Program-made: the position numbers and the translations under genes
Shown here: positions 21,195-30,494 of the stretch, in pieces
Layout: every line of letters starts with the position of its first letter
How positions within the stretch are numbered: the first letter of the stretch is position 1
Assembly (NCBI GenBank): GCA_963678705.1
Contig: OY783208.1
Location: 10,335,282-10,399,281 of the forward strand
Direction: 5' to 3'
Length of the DNA stretch: 64,000 bases
From: Panorpa germanica
Taxonomy: Eukaryota > Arthropoda > Insecta > Mecoptera > Panorpidae
The notes under the pieces: model-generated
Databases searched by the model: none
What the model saw: only the letters and a program-made list of their open reading frames with translations
Told to the model about the DNA's origin: nothing

Positions 21195-21820
21195 TCCCTG
21201 TACATCCAGAGTAAAATGAATTTCAAATTTATTGAGTACAAAAAATAATTGAAACATAATTAAGTGTTCTTAACTCATAAAATTAATAATTACTACATAG
21301 AAAACCTGTTCCTTTTCAGTAACTGCCGCCATATTGTTTGTGTATAAACAACAAAGAAGGACGAACCCGAATCTAAATATCAACGATGCAGTTATGTTAA
21401 ATGAACTTTATGATGACGTCAGACCCGCGAGAGCTAACGATGACGTTGCATCCGCTTCAGTTTATAACTACGCGAAGTTCCGTCTAATTTATGACGATGT
21501 AGGAGTGCAGCCTACCTATTTAACGGTCCTGCCTTATATTCCTGGTACGTAATTAGAGAACGCCCAACGTGAATTGAACCTAATTATTGAAAAGTCAATT
21601 AGTTGCTTTTACAAGCACATTGTGTAACATCGTTACCTAAAGCTTCAAATACAACAATTAAACAATAATTAAAAAATGTAAATACAAATAAAGTAAGGTA
21701 GTTTTAATTGGGTTTGTTCACTATGATAAGATGATGTGTTTTTTGAATGTTTTAGGGCCCCAACGTCTGGAACAGCTGGACAACGATACAGAAGGGAATC
21801 ATTATGAGGAAATTGACTGA

Positions 21821-22160
21821 CGACTAACATGGCTTCATTTTGGCTACAAAGTCGGCACGTTAAGTTTCTGAAGATTTTCTTTTTTTTTGTTAATCTTAGT
21901 TTTTATCAAATTTGAAGAAACTTGCACAATTTTGTTATAATATTGTAGCATTTTAATAATGTAAATGTATAAATTATGTAACATATATGCTATATATATC
22001 ATAGTATAATATTAGTGAAATAATTATTTAAAGTACAATATAATTTTAAATATTTTAATCGCACCACGCTTTTATTATTAAACTACTGATAAAATGTTTT
22101 TCGCTTTCATTAATTACTTTATTCTTTTAAAATAAACTGAATATAAATTTCTAAAAATCA
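21821..22160. other. 3' flank of the 19.7-kb copy
   Basis: This AT-rich 3' UTR-like stretch is shared with 55,431-55,720 (TCTGAAGATTTTCTTTTTC; ATTTTAATCGCACCACGC; AAAATAAACTGAATAT). No gene was seen. Confidence 0.5.
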
Positions 22161-22960
22161 TTTTTTTTTTAATTAAGCTTTTTCTTATTCAGCCTTCTTG
22201 CTCTATTATTACATTTACAAGTATTTAAGTATTACAAGTATTACATTTTATAATCCATAAAAATTATTTATAAATATACATATAACACTATATCTACTAC
22301 ATTTATTACTCTTGTTCTTTGAAGATTTTCCTTGCATTTTATATATCAATTCCATTGTTAAATATAAATTCAATCACATATTTTGCAGTGGTACTATTTA
22401 TATCGTATATTAGACTTAATACGTTTACTGTCATCATGGTATGTTTACATAAATTACTCCATAAGTGGTCGACTTCCTGTTTTTTTTAATTTACATCCTA
22501 GTACCATGTGGTCTATAGTACCTTAATCTCCACAGATGCAATTAGAAGATTGTAATATTTTTATTTTTGCTAGATGTGATGGGACTTTACAATGACCTGA
22601 TCTTAGTCGGCATATTGTATAAATGAATTTTCTAGATAAATTTTTATTAATCCACATGTAATCTTTAATTTTATTGTTGAAAAGGTAGAATGTTTTGCCT
22701 GTGGTTTGACTTGCCTCCTTGTATATTATTTGCCAGTCTATATATGCCTTTTCCTTGATAATAATTTTCATTTCATTTAAAGAAGATTTTATATCTATTA
22801 ATTTACCGTCAGTACATGCTTCTTTTGCTAACTTATCTGCAGTTTCATTGCCTAAAATTCTAGAATGACCTGGTACCCATAAAAATTTTATGTTCACTCC
22901 TCTCTTTTTCAGTTTACAATATATTGCTTTTATTTTACAAATTTTATTATTATTATTGTT
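22160..22960 (-). pseudogene. 5'-truncated LINE, RNase H and zinc-finger end
   Basis: On the minus strand the frame reads VNIKFLWVPGHSRILGNETAD, the typical H-bearing end of a non-LTR retrotransposon RNase H, then a region with HCK and a Cys-x-Cys...His...Cys finger (CICGD, an in-frame TAA, then DHMVLGC). RNase H of this kind is known from LINE groups such as I, R1 and LOA. Only the 3' end of the second ORF is present, the usual result of aborted reverse transcription. A run of T near 22,162-22,171 on the plus strand would be the poly-A tail. The element sits just upstream of the 23.0-kb LRR copy. The stop at the finger shows that it is dead. Confidence 0.75.
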
Positions 22961-23036
22961 TTTGAAGTTGTTATTATTATATGTTGACGGAGCTGACATT
23001 GTCAATAAAAGAAAAGTTTTCTGTTTGAAAATCAAA

Positions 23037-23323
23037 ATGTGCGGCTTAACGATAGGCCTGTTTCTTATATTTATTTTAAGAGTGGACGCACAGACGGACT
23101 ATCGTGACTTAATTATTTTGGATGATTCAAAGAAATATAATTCTATTCCAAACGATTGGAACGTTATAGATCCATCGATTATAAATACAAAGAAAATAAG
23201 GTAATTTTAATTGGGTATATGCACTATTATAAATTGATGTGTTTTTCGAATGTTTTAGGGCTCCAACCTTTGGAACAGGAGGACAATAAACCAGAAGAGA
23301 ATCACTACGAGGAAATTGGCTGA
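23037..23323 (+). pseudogene. LRR receptor-like remnant: signal peptide fused to the last exon
   Basis: It starts at ATG 23,037 with a good signal peptide (MCGLTIGLFLIFI, ending VDAQTD) and the N-terminal cap up to the I-P-N-D-W and D-P-S-I-I motifs. It then jumps directly into the family's intron-2 sequence at about 23,190 and into exon 3 at 23,259-23,323, which encodes the tail ending HYEEIG. All LRRs, the membrane helix and exon 2 are missing. The first frame stops at 23,204. A possible 58-nt intron (23,201-23,258) would join the exons in the wrong frame. I infer a large internal deletion, perhaps through short AT-rich similarity at the junction. Confidence 0.75.
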
Positions 23324-23484
23324 CGACTAACATGGCAACGTTTTCTTTGTTTTAATTTAAACTTAGTTTATAAAAATTATCTAGTACTTCATTAATGTAA
23401 ATGAGTAAATGTATACAATATGTAACATATATATAACTTAGATAACATAGCATAATATTATTGAAATCATTATTCATAATAGAA

Positions 23485-23800
23485 TGTAAAATAACTTGTG
23501 TCCTAATTTTTTAGTGGTCGATTTTTCAATTGTTGATTGAAATTGATGTTAATAAATGTGTATTGGTGTGTCTATTTTATTAAATATCTAAATATTGACG
23601 GAGATGTAGCAATTAAAAGTTTGAATTGTAGTTTTAGCGCCATATTTGTATGACGTGAAATGCATTTTAACGTCAGTTATTTGTTGAGTAAGTCAGTACT
23701 GTTAATGTACTGGTAATGTTTTGTAGCTGTTGGTAGTCAAATAATCAAGTCAAGTCAAAGAACAATAAGTTTTAATTTTATTTAACCCTGCTAAGGCAGA
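23485..23800. repeat. LTR-like repeat (minus-oriented), solo copy
   Basis: It closely resembles 27,910-28,085: TCGATTTTTCAATTGTTGATTG, TTAATAAATGTGTATTG and TATTGACGGAG. The 28-kb copy lies where the 3' LTR of the gypsy-type remnant is expected, so this may be a solo LTR. Exact ends were not defined. More distant relatives lie near 4,100, 13,320 and 38,470. Confidence 0.35.
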
Positions 23801-23909
23801 CATAATATTGAAATTTTATTGTTCCTAGAAATAGCTGTAAATAATATTTGATATTTTGATATATATATAGCAGAGATTTATGAGCTGTAAGGTTGGCAGC
23901 GGTTGTGAT

Positions 23910-24100
23910 GTCACATGCACTTGGAATGTGTACAACGTTGAATCCCTCTAATAATTAAAGAGACAAAATGAGTTTTTTAATTATTAATATCTCCTAACAT
24001 ATAAGGAGTTATTAACAAATAATTGAACATTTGAGGTTCTAGTAACCCACTTTATCAATATATAGTACACTTTTATAGAAATTAGGACATAGGACACAAG
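23910..24100. repeat. Interspersed repeat R, copy 3
   Basis: The unit has CACTTGGAATGTGTACAACG, AGAGACAAAATGAG, AACATTTGAGGTTCTAGTAA and TTTATCAATATATAGTAC. It is very close to the copy at 32,318-32,485 and is non-coding. Confidence 0.5.
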
Positions 24101-24198
24101 CCCATTTAGATATTTTAAGCACAGCACGCTTCTTTTACTAACTTATAGATAAATTTCATTTGAAATAAATTAAAAAATTATTTTGTATAAAACAGATT

Positions 24199-24415
24199 TG
24201 AATAAACAGTTTTTGTACTTTAAAACTAATAATTTTTAAGTTTATTTTAGTTTTAAGAATATTAAGTGACATGGTGTTCATAGCTTTAGTTTAAATGATT
24301 AAAAACAACCAATTTCCATTAATCATAACTTTTAACTATGATTATTTCATAGTGACAGCTGTCTAGATATAATAAATATTAATTATCTATTAAGTTGTAA
24401 TAAATATCAAATACG
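24199..24415. repeat. 217-bp repeat unit, copy 1
   Basis: From TGAATAAACAGTTTTTG to TATCAAATACG this matches 31,362-31,578 over exactly 217 bp; I noticed only one difference. The second copy interrupts the integrase gene of a Ty3/gypsy remnant. The unit is non-coding. It is probably a young mobile unit or a captured segment. Confidence 0.65.
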
Positions 24416-24663
24416 TAAAGAAATTATATTTTTTTAGTTGGTACAAAGCTTGTCTGTCGGTAAAACAGTGACCGTTCAGTGAAAACATATACTCATGAAC
24501 ACATAGTTATATTTATATATAGTTTATTTATATTTATACATATCTACATTTTTCAACATCAACATAATGTCATATTTAACAACTGTCACGTATTGTATCT
24601 AGACAGCTATATGTAATATTATACATGTAATATTAATATTTATTATATCTAGACAGCTGTCAC
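24352..24663. repeat. Perfect 32-bp inverted repeat pair
   Basis: 24,352-24,383 (starting GTGACAGCTGTCTAGATAT) is the exact reverse complement of 24,632-24,663 (ending CTAGACAGCTGTCAC). The spacing is about 248 bp. The left arm overlaps the end of the 217-bp unit, so the pair does not mark that unit's ends. It could be the termini of another small element or a stem-forming structure. Confidence 0.7.
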
Positions 24664-24669
24664 TTTCGA

Positions 24670-25400
24670 CGCTTCTGAAAACCCGGGGTTTTAATACCCG
24701 ACGGGTCCGGGTCTGGTCCGAAATCACAAAAATATAAAAAACACCTTAGTTATCAATTAACTTAATATTATTTAAGTAATTTATTGTTTAAATTTATTTG
24801 TTATTTAAGTAATTACATATTATTTTATAACTTATTTAAATTTGCTTGCTCTAATATAGTGATATATTAGAAAAACTAAAGCATTTAGAGTCTTATCCCC
24901 CGATGACAATCTTGATTATTAGATATTTTCTGCAATAATACAGAAATCATTAGCGATTTCTCTCATTTTTGGGCACCTTATATCCACGGTTTGCAATAGA
25001 CTCTCGGATAAACTCAAATCTACGGCGGCTAATTTTACTACGATTTCGTCCAGACTTTCTCGTAGTTAATAATAAACAATAATTTAAAAAATACATGTTA
25101 CACATGAAACAATTAATACTGCAATTACAATATAAAATATGAAGATCGACGAACTGTTAATTAGACCTATATTTACAATCGTTATATATTTATGAAATAT
25201 TTTTAATTTTTGGGCTGTATAATTCAGGCGGCACCTTTTGGTTTTATGTAATTTTGCAATTACACTTGCAAAAGCATTCTACTGTCGAGTCCTTCAGATC
25301 CGTTGGGGTTTCTGCCCAGGTCGCGGGTTCGGGTTTATTGCCATTACCCGTCGGGTTCAGGCCCTGGTCGGGTTGGGTCCAGAAGCCCTACTTACATGTT
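24670..25400. repeat. Region flanked by GC-rich ACCCG-type motifs
   Basis: GC-rich tracts near 24,680-24,722 (ATACCCGACGGGTCCGGGTC) and 25,300-25,382 (TTACCCGTCGGGTTCAGGCC, then GGTCGGGTTGGGTCC) bracket about 600 bp of AT-rich DNA. Such C/G-runs often mark the ends of insect DNA elements, but no paired termini could be fixed. A 68-residue open frame inside the right tract has no recognisable features. Confidence 0.35.
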
Positions 25401-26130
25401 ACCAACTTTTTTTAAAATTTAGAATTTTTTTTTTCGATTTGTGAATTAGATACCAAAGTTAGCCCATGTATAAAATTTAAACTTTCTAATACAATTTTTA
25501 CACTCGGAAAAAATAGTCGCTGTGTGTTTATTATTTTTTATTATTAATACATATAATTATTATACAATCCAAAATATAAAGTTCTCCAAAGTTACCTACA
25601 ACCCCCCTCCCACTTTTCTCGACTCCCCTTTTATTAATTTTTGAATTTTTCATTTTGAAATATAAGCGTAATACATATAAATACAAATTTCAACTTTTTA
25701 CCTTTTACCTTGATTCAACGTTGTACACATTTGTACACAAATGCATGTGACATCACAACCGCTAGTTGCTATCTCTTTTATATAACAGAGCGTAAAAGAA
25801 ATAGGACATTTTAAAAGAGATGCATGAAACCGTTTTCGAGTCACCATACAAAAATCAATACCAAACATATAAGAAAATAAACATACACTTGGAACATTAT
25901 AATATAGTCTTTAGGGCTATGTTACGTCCTTGTGTTAAGGTTGCCTGAATTGACTAACATTAGATTGAATTATAAACAGTATCTAAACGGAAAGTCGGAA
26001 AAACTGGTTCATAAAATGACTACAAGTAAATATGAATCACGTGGTTAATGTAAAGGAAGTGTAACAGCGCTTAATGACGTCAACATGGAAATGAAAACCG
26101 TCTTTGTATGACAAATGTCCTTAATGGCTG
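25400..26130. other. AT-rich intergenic DNA, no gene seen
   Basis: It contains a short C-rich stretch (CCCCCCTCCCACTTTTCTCG, about 25,602) and scattered flank fragments. From 25,985 to 26,130 the origin is unclear before the LRR exon-2 remnant begins. Confidence 0.35.
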
Positions 26131-26415
26131 ATATTCCAGGTACCTAATCAGAGAACGCCCAACTTGAATTGAACCTAATTATTCAAAAGTCAATTAGTTG
26201 CTTTTACAAGCACATTGTGTAACATTGTTACCTAAAGCTACAAATACAACAATTAAACAAGAAATAAAAAATGTAAATACAAATAAAGTAAGGTAGTTTT
26301 AATTGGGTATATGCACTATTATAAATTGATGTGTTTTTCGAATGTTTTAGGGCTCCAACCTTTGGAACAGGAGGACAATAAACCAAAAGAGAATCACTAC
26401 GAGGAAATTGGCTGA
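26131..26415 (+). pseudogene. LRR receptor-like remnant: end of exon 2 plus exon 3
   Basis: Only the last few codons of exon 2 (ending at 26,139 before a GTACCT donor), intron 2 (26,140-26,350) and exon 3 (26,351-26,415) remain. Exon 3 encodes the tail ending HYEEIG and is almost identical to the exon at 23,259-23,323 (one noticed Glu to Lys change: KPEEN to KPKEN). The rest of the gene is absent. The 3' flank to about 26,600 continues the family's usual downstream sequence. Confidence 0.7.
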
Positions 26416-26985
26416 CAACTAACATGGCAACGTTTTCTTTATATTAATTTAAACTCAGTTTTTATACTCGTAATAGGCAATAGTTTCTAATACTTTATCA
26501 GTGTAAATATATAGATTATGTAACATATATATTACTTAGATAACATAGCATAATGATAGTGAAATAATTATTTAAAATAGATGCTTTTATTATTATAATA
26601 CGGCGTTTTTTCTCATCCATTAATTACTTCATTCGTTTGAAACAAATTAAAGATTATTTTATAAAAAACATTTTCCATTTAATTTTTTAAATTTTTTAAT
26701 TGTCGCACTATACGAAGAGCTTATCAGAAATCATGGGGAGAAACAGCCTCCTTGATGGTTCGTACTGGAATTACGCGCACGTGTCTATTCAAAATGTCTA
26801 TTCTTGATTCAATGTGATTCCTCACATTTCGTAGTACTAGATACATTAAAATAAGCGAGGTCGTTTATTTAAGTTAGCAACTTGCATAATGAACTCGACC
26901 TAATCTTAAGACAGACATGCGTCGGTGACATGGCTTCTGCTTGCGAATTTGGACTAATTTGCAAAGACATATGTTGCCAATTTAG
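26416..26985. other. 3' flank fragments of the 26-kb remnant
   Basis: Common downstream AT-rich sequence (TAGATAACATAGCATAAT) is followed at about 26,705-26,760 by a cut fragment of the block seen at 4,590 and 16,370 (GAGCTTATCAGAAATCATGG, then AGAAACAGCCTCC). No gene was seen. Confidence 0.45.
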
Positions 26986-27240
26986 ATTTTAGCGGGAGTC
27001 TAATTTTGTGCATCAACCGAGAAACATCTTGAAGCTTGTCGATTATTAGGTTCCGAATTCCTGAGCGTCGCGCCATAACATATTCACAACATATTTTAAT
27101 TGCTAACAGACATTCAAATAGCGCGGTTTTCCGTTAAACCACTACTGCCGATTCGCGACTTTTACATCGTTAGTGCCAACTCGTGACCTGTACTTAATAT
27201 AACTTTATGAATCTGTGTGTCTTATGTGTGTAAATAAGTA
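26985..27240. repeat. Inverted partner of the 7.55-kb repeat
   Basis: It carries CTAATTTTGTGCATCAACCGA, AAGCTTGTCGATTATTAGGTT, TTAAACCACTACTGCCGATT and GCGACTTTTACATCG, each the inverse of the landmarks at 7,548-7,775. It is non-coding. Confidence 0.55.
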
Positions 27241-27507
27241 AATCGAGTGAGTACTGATACTGAGTGAAATACTATCTGATATTTGTTGTTGATTCAAATT
27301 TCCCGCAGATGCCATTTTGTCTTAACCTGCTACACGTTATATGTCTCTTTCCTACTAATTAATAAAACTACAGCCGGGTGACGGTTACATTTTAAGCAGC
27401 CTGCATGAAAATTGATATATGACAAACCTAGAGCTTCGCTTTTGCTCTCTGTTCAATATATTTTGCTAAAATATTGCTTTAAAAATACAAACATATGTAT
27501 TGTAGTA

Positions 27508-27860
27508 CAAAAGAAAAGTAAACTTTATTGAAAATGTAACTTCCTTATATTAGTTTATTATTAAATTTTATTTCTTTTTGACATTTATTTGTATAGCCAA
27601 ACCTCTGGTGATATATTTATGATTACCTACCTCTCTTGTGATTAATATTCTAAATATTGAACCATTGATGCTATTTGCTAGTAGTCATGGCAGAGGTAAA
27701 CAGTCGTAAGTAAACAAACAACATTATCTGAATGCGTTGAGGTATCAGGGGCCAGCGAATGAATAATTAGGGAAATGAGCAACTCGTTCACAAATGACAA
27801 ATTAAACTAACACGAGCTGTCAAATTAAACAGAGGCGTGACTTTCATAACGAAGAACCAC
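27508..27860. repeat. About 340-bp direct repeat, copy 1 (partner 35,263-35,600)
   Basis: The shared sequence runs from AAGTAAACTTTATTGAAAATG through ATTGAACCATTGATGCTATTT and GGTATCAGGGGCCAGCGAAT to TTAAACAGAGGCGTG. Only scattered differences are seen. It is non-coding. Its nature is unknown; it lies near the gypsy LTR here and near an R repeat at the other site. Confidence 0.65.
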
Positions 27861-27904
27861 CCCACGGATTTTAAGCGTTCACCCAATTTGAGAAATAAGA
27901 AACA

Positions 27905-28140
27905 ATGGGCTTGTGTCCTCGTGTTTTAGTAGTCGATTTTTCAATTGTTGATTGAAATTGATGTTAATAAATGTGTATTGACGTGTCTATTTTATTAAAT
28001 ATCTAAATGTTGACGGAGCAATTAAAAATTTGTATTGTATTTTTGCGCTACAGATGTCGGCCATATTTATGACGTAACATGTAGTGGGATAGGTGTAAAA
28101 ATAATACTCAAGATTCACTTCTATAAGATTTAATCAGATA
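27905..28140 (-). repeat. Distal part of a gypsy-type LTR, cut off by the hAT insertion
   Basis: Read on the minus strand, this continues the LTR that starts at 30,480 and is interrupted by the 28,141-30,301 element. It includes an AATAAA within TTTAATAAAATAGAC and the CTCCGTCAACATTTAG segment. Its outer end is not certain. Confidence 0.45.
28133..28140. repeat. 8-bp target-site duplication, left
   Basis: ATCAGATA immediately precedes the CAGGGGCCGG terminus and is repeated exactly at 30,302-30,309. Confidence 0.9.
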
Positions 28141-30301
28141 CAGGGGCCGGTCATTCACGAACAAACTTTTCGTACAAATTTTAATCATCGACAAGTGGCG
28201 GTCTCATAACGATAAAACAGAACTAACAGTTTTTTTAAACGCGGGTACCACTATATCGCATGGGTAACACTGAATAATATATTATCGACAATTATCGGCA
28301 AGAATCGTGAACAACCGTCAAAATTCAAATATGCACATGGATGCTTATGTCAAATGATGTCAAAATTCAGCAAATGCGAAACTTGTGTATAAATAATTTA
28401 ATACAATTTAAATAAGCAGGACTAGACTTCTGAATAATGTGGTTAATCTATCAGTGTTGTTTGAGGACCCAAGCACTAGAAATAATTGTAAGTACAAAAA
28501 TTCCATATTACATTTTTCTATAATTAAATCATAAAAATAGAATCTTCCTTGTTTGATCAATGACAATTAATTTGGATCTTGATCATGATTATATTTCTAT
28601 AACTTGAATAAATAATGTGTAACACTCGTTATTTTCAAAGGATTTATCGTTCTTGCAACAGTATGTGACCAACTCAAAGTCAACATCAAAGTCAAGGAGG
28701 ATTTAATGGAAGAAAGAGCTCGAAACAATTCAAATATTTGAGGTAATCATTTCTGCACTTAATGTTTAAAGTAATACATTAAAAACAAAATATAAGACTT
28801 TAGTAATAACATCTTTTATCATTTTTATCAGGTGCAGTACTCTACGATAACAGTGGTTCAATCCTCTGTATGAAGTTTCTCATATTATGAAGTACATCAG
28901 TGATGACATTTTTGGATAGCAGTTACACTTATGTTTTAACACATGGAAAACTAATTGTGCAGCATATAGAAGAGTCATAAGAGGGGTTCATACCCGAAGA
29001 ACATTCCCGGGACACATAACTTAGCGACACGTCAAGAAGAACATAATTCCGAGATTGAAAACATGTAGTAGACATGCAGTACAAATATTAAGTCAATGAG
29101 TAGGAATGCATTTACTTCAAATGTCTTCTGGTACATTTATTTATATTACAAACAAATCTATTTTCTTCAACCTTATCGTTGACTCTTTTATTTTTCAATT
29201 TAGGTCTGCAAGACAACTCTTAGAAAAATATGCTAACTATACTGGAGAATTCCTTCTCCTTTGCGATCATCTGTTCGATAGTTTCTTGAAAATAATATTA
29301 GTACAAATGTTGACGCTGCCAGAAACCTTACAAGGAACTTGATACCGAAAGTTTGCTACAACAAGTGATCCAGTCTAACGATGGTGCTCTATTTGTAGAA
29401 CAAAGCAGAATACTAAACTATGCTGGAGAAAAATAATATTATGCAGCTATTAGAACTCTGTCAAATAAATCATGTGGCAGTATGAATACCTTGCTTAAAA
29501 GAAATGATCTACGCTTTGATTTAGATTAAATGCAAATGAGGAGCTACAGATTTTTATAAAGCTAAAATTAAAGGTATACGTGCATAATTTAGTACATTAA
29601 CGTTTACATTATTATTTTCTGATTAGTATTTCTTTTTCTATTGCTTCATACTTAATTTCTTTCGTACACAGTTTCCTTCAAACTCAAAATGTTAACTGAT
29701 TTAATAATTAGTTAACGTTTTATTATTTACGGAAATTTAACATAATTCTGCTACATTATCATTAAATAAATGCAAAAGACTTTAATAAAATATCTTTTGC
29801 TACTATCGTAATTTGATATGTAACATTATATATTCTTTAAAAGGTTTATTAACTACTGAAAACTTAAATTATTGTTTTTGTACAGAAATTTATGTTATGT
29901 AAAACATATACCTTTAATTCTTCGTCGACGTTTTAAGTATTTACATATTTTTGGGATTCTAATACAACTTTTTTAATGAATTTGTATTGTTAACCGAATA
30001 ATAGTTATTGTATATGAATAATAAAGAATATATTATAACTAAAATTAAACTCTTTTACTAAAATAGTAATAAGGTTGAATAAGTGGTAAATTAATATTTT
30101 TTTTAAGTGCTAATAACTCTCAAAAGTTATTGCACTTAAAAAAAATATTTTTTTATTTTTAAATTTTATAATAATTAAATTCGAAATATAGGCTCCTCCC
30201 ACAAAAATCTGCTAGTTCCAATTTATCGTTATGAGACCGCCACATGTCGAAATGATGCCAAATTTTGTACGAAAAATTGGTTAGAAAGTGACCGGCCCCT
30301 G
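28141..30301. mobile_element. hAT-like DNA transposon with 76-bp terminal inverted repeats
   Basis: The 2,161-bp element starts CAGGGGCCGGTCA and ends with its inverse TGACCGGCCCCTG. The terminal inverted repeats extend imperfectly to about 76 bp (inner landmark GGCGGTCTCATAACGATAAA, inverted at 30,222-30,241). An 8-bp duplication (ATCAGATA) flanks it. Length of duplication and CAGGG ends fit the hAT superfamily. Internal frames are short; the best is 29,106-29,342 (about 78 codons), and none shows recognised transposase residues, so this copy is probably non-autonomous or decayed. It is inserted in the LTR of the gypsy-type remnant. Confidence 0.8.
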
Positions 30302-30480
30302 ATCAGATATAATTTGACTAGTGATATTTTGTTTTTGTATCATAATAATGAAATCTAATACTACTAGATTTCAGACATACTACTAGAATCATTACATTAA
30401 CACTACTAGATTTCAGACATACTACTAGAATCATTACATTAACACTACTAGAATTCAGACATACTACTAGAATCATTACA
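30302..30480 (-). repeat. Start of the gypsy-type 3' LTR with 42-bp tandem repeats
   Basis: On the minus strand the LTR begins TGTAATGATTCTAGTAG directly after a purine tract (AGAGGCTGGAAGAA) and 15 nt after the pol stop codon. On the plus strand three repeats of period 42 start at 30,361, 30,403 and 30,445, the last incomplete. Repeats of this sort in the U3 region can modulate promoter strength; here that is inference. Confidence 0.6.
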
Positions 30481-30494
30481 TTCTTCCAGCCTCT

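Larger units (their letters stand above)
19707..21820 (+). pseudogene. LRR transmembrane receptor-like gene (internal LRR deletion, early stop)
   Basis: An intact signal peptide starts at 19,707 or the in-frame ATG at 19,713 (MCGLPMGQLFVFML, ending NAQT). A TGA replaces the conserved Trp of the I-P-N-D-W motif at about 19,829. LRRs follow to D-T-F-I-S near 20,170, where most of the repeat array is deleted and joined, out of frame, to the last LRRs (LTNLFLSQNEL, 20,182 on). A 160-bp insertion lies at about 20,420-20,580. The membrane segment ends at 20,766; intron 1 is 20,767-21,319, exon 2 is 21,320-21,544 and exon 3 is 21,756-21,820. Exons 2 and 3 are intact and encode YDDV twice, YLTV and the terminal HYEEID. 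The same deletion junction is present in the 54.0-kb copy, so the two share a broken ancestor. Confidence 0.8.

Noticed and set aside
25238-25444. 68-codon frame in the GC-rich tract
   Set aside because: The frame is open mainly because of local composition; no domain or homologue was recognised.
30361-30483. Direct repeats as a CRISPR-like array
   Set aside because: The repeats are contiguous with no spacers and lie in a retrotransposon LTR of a eukaryotic genome.
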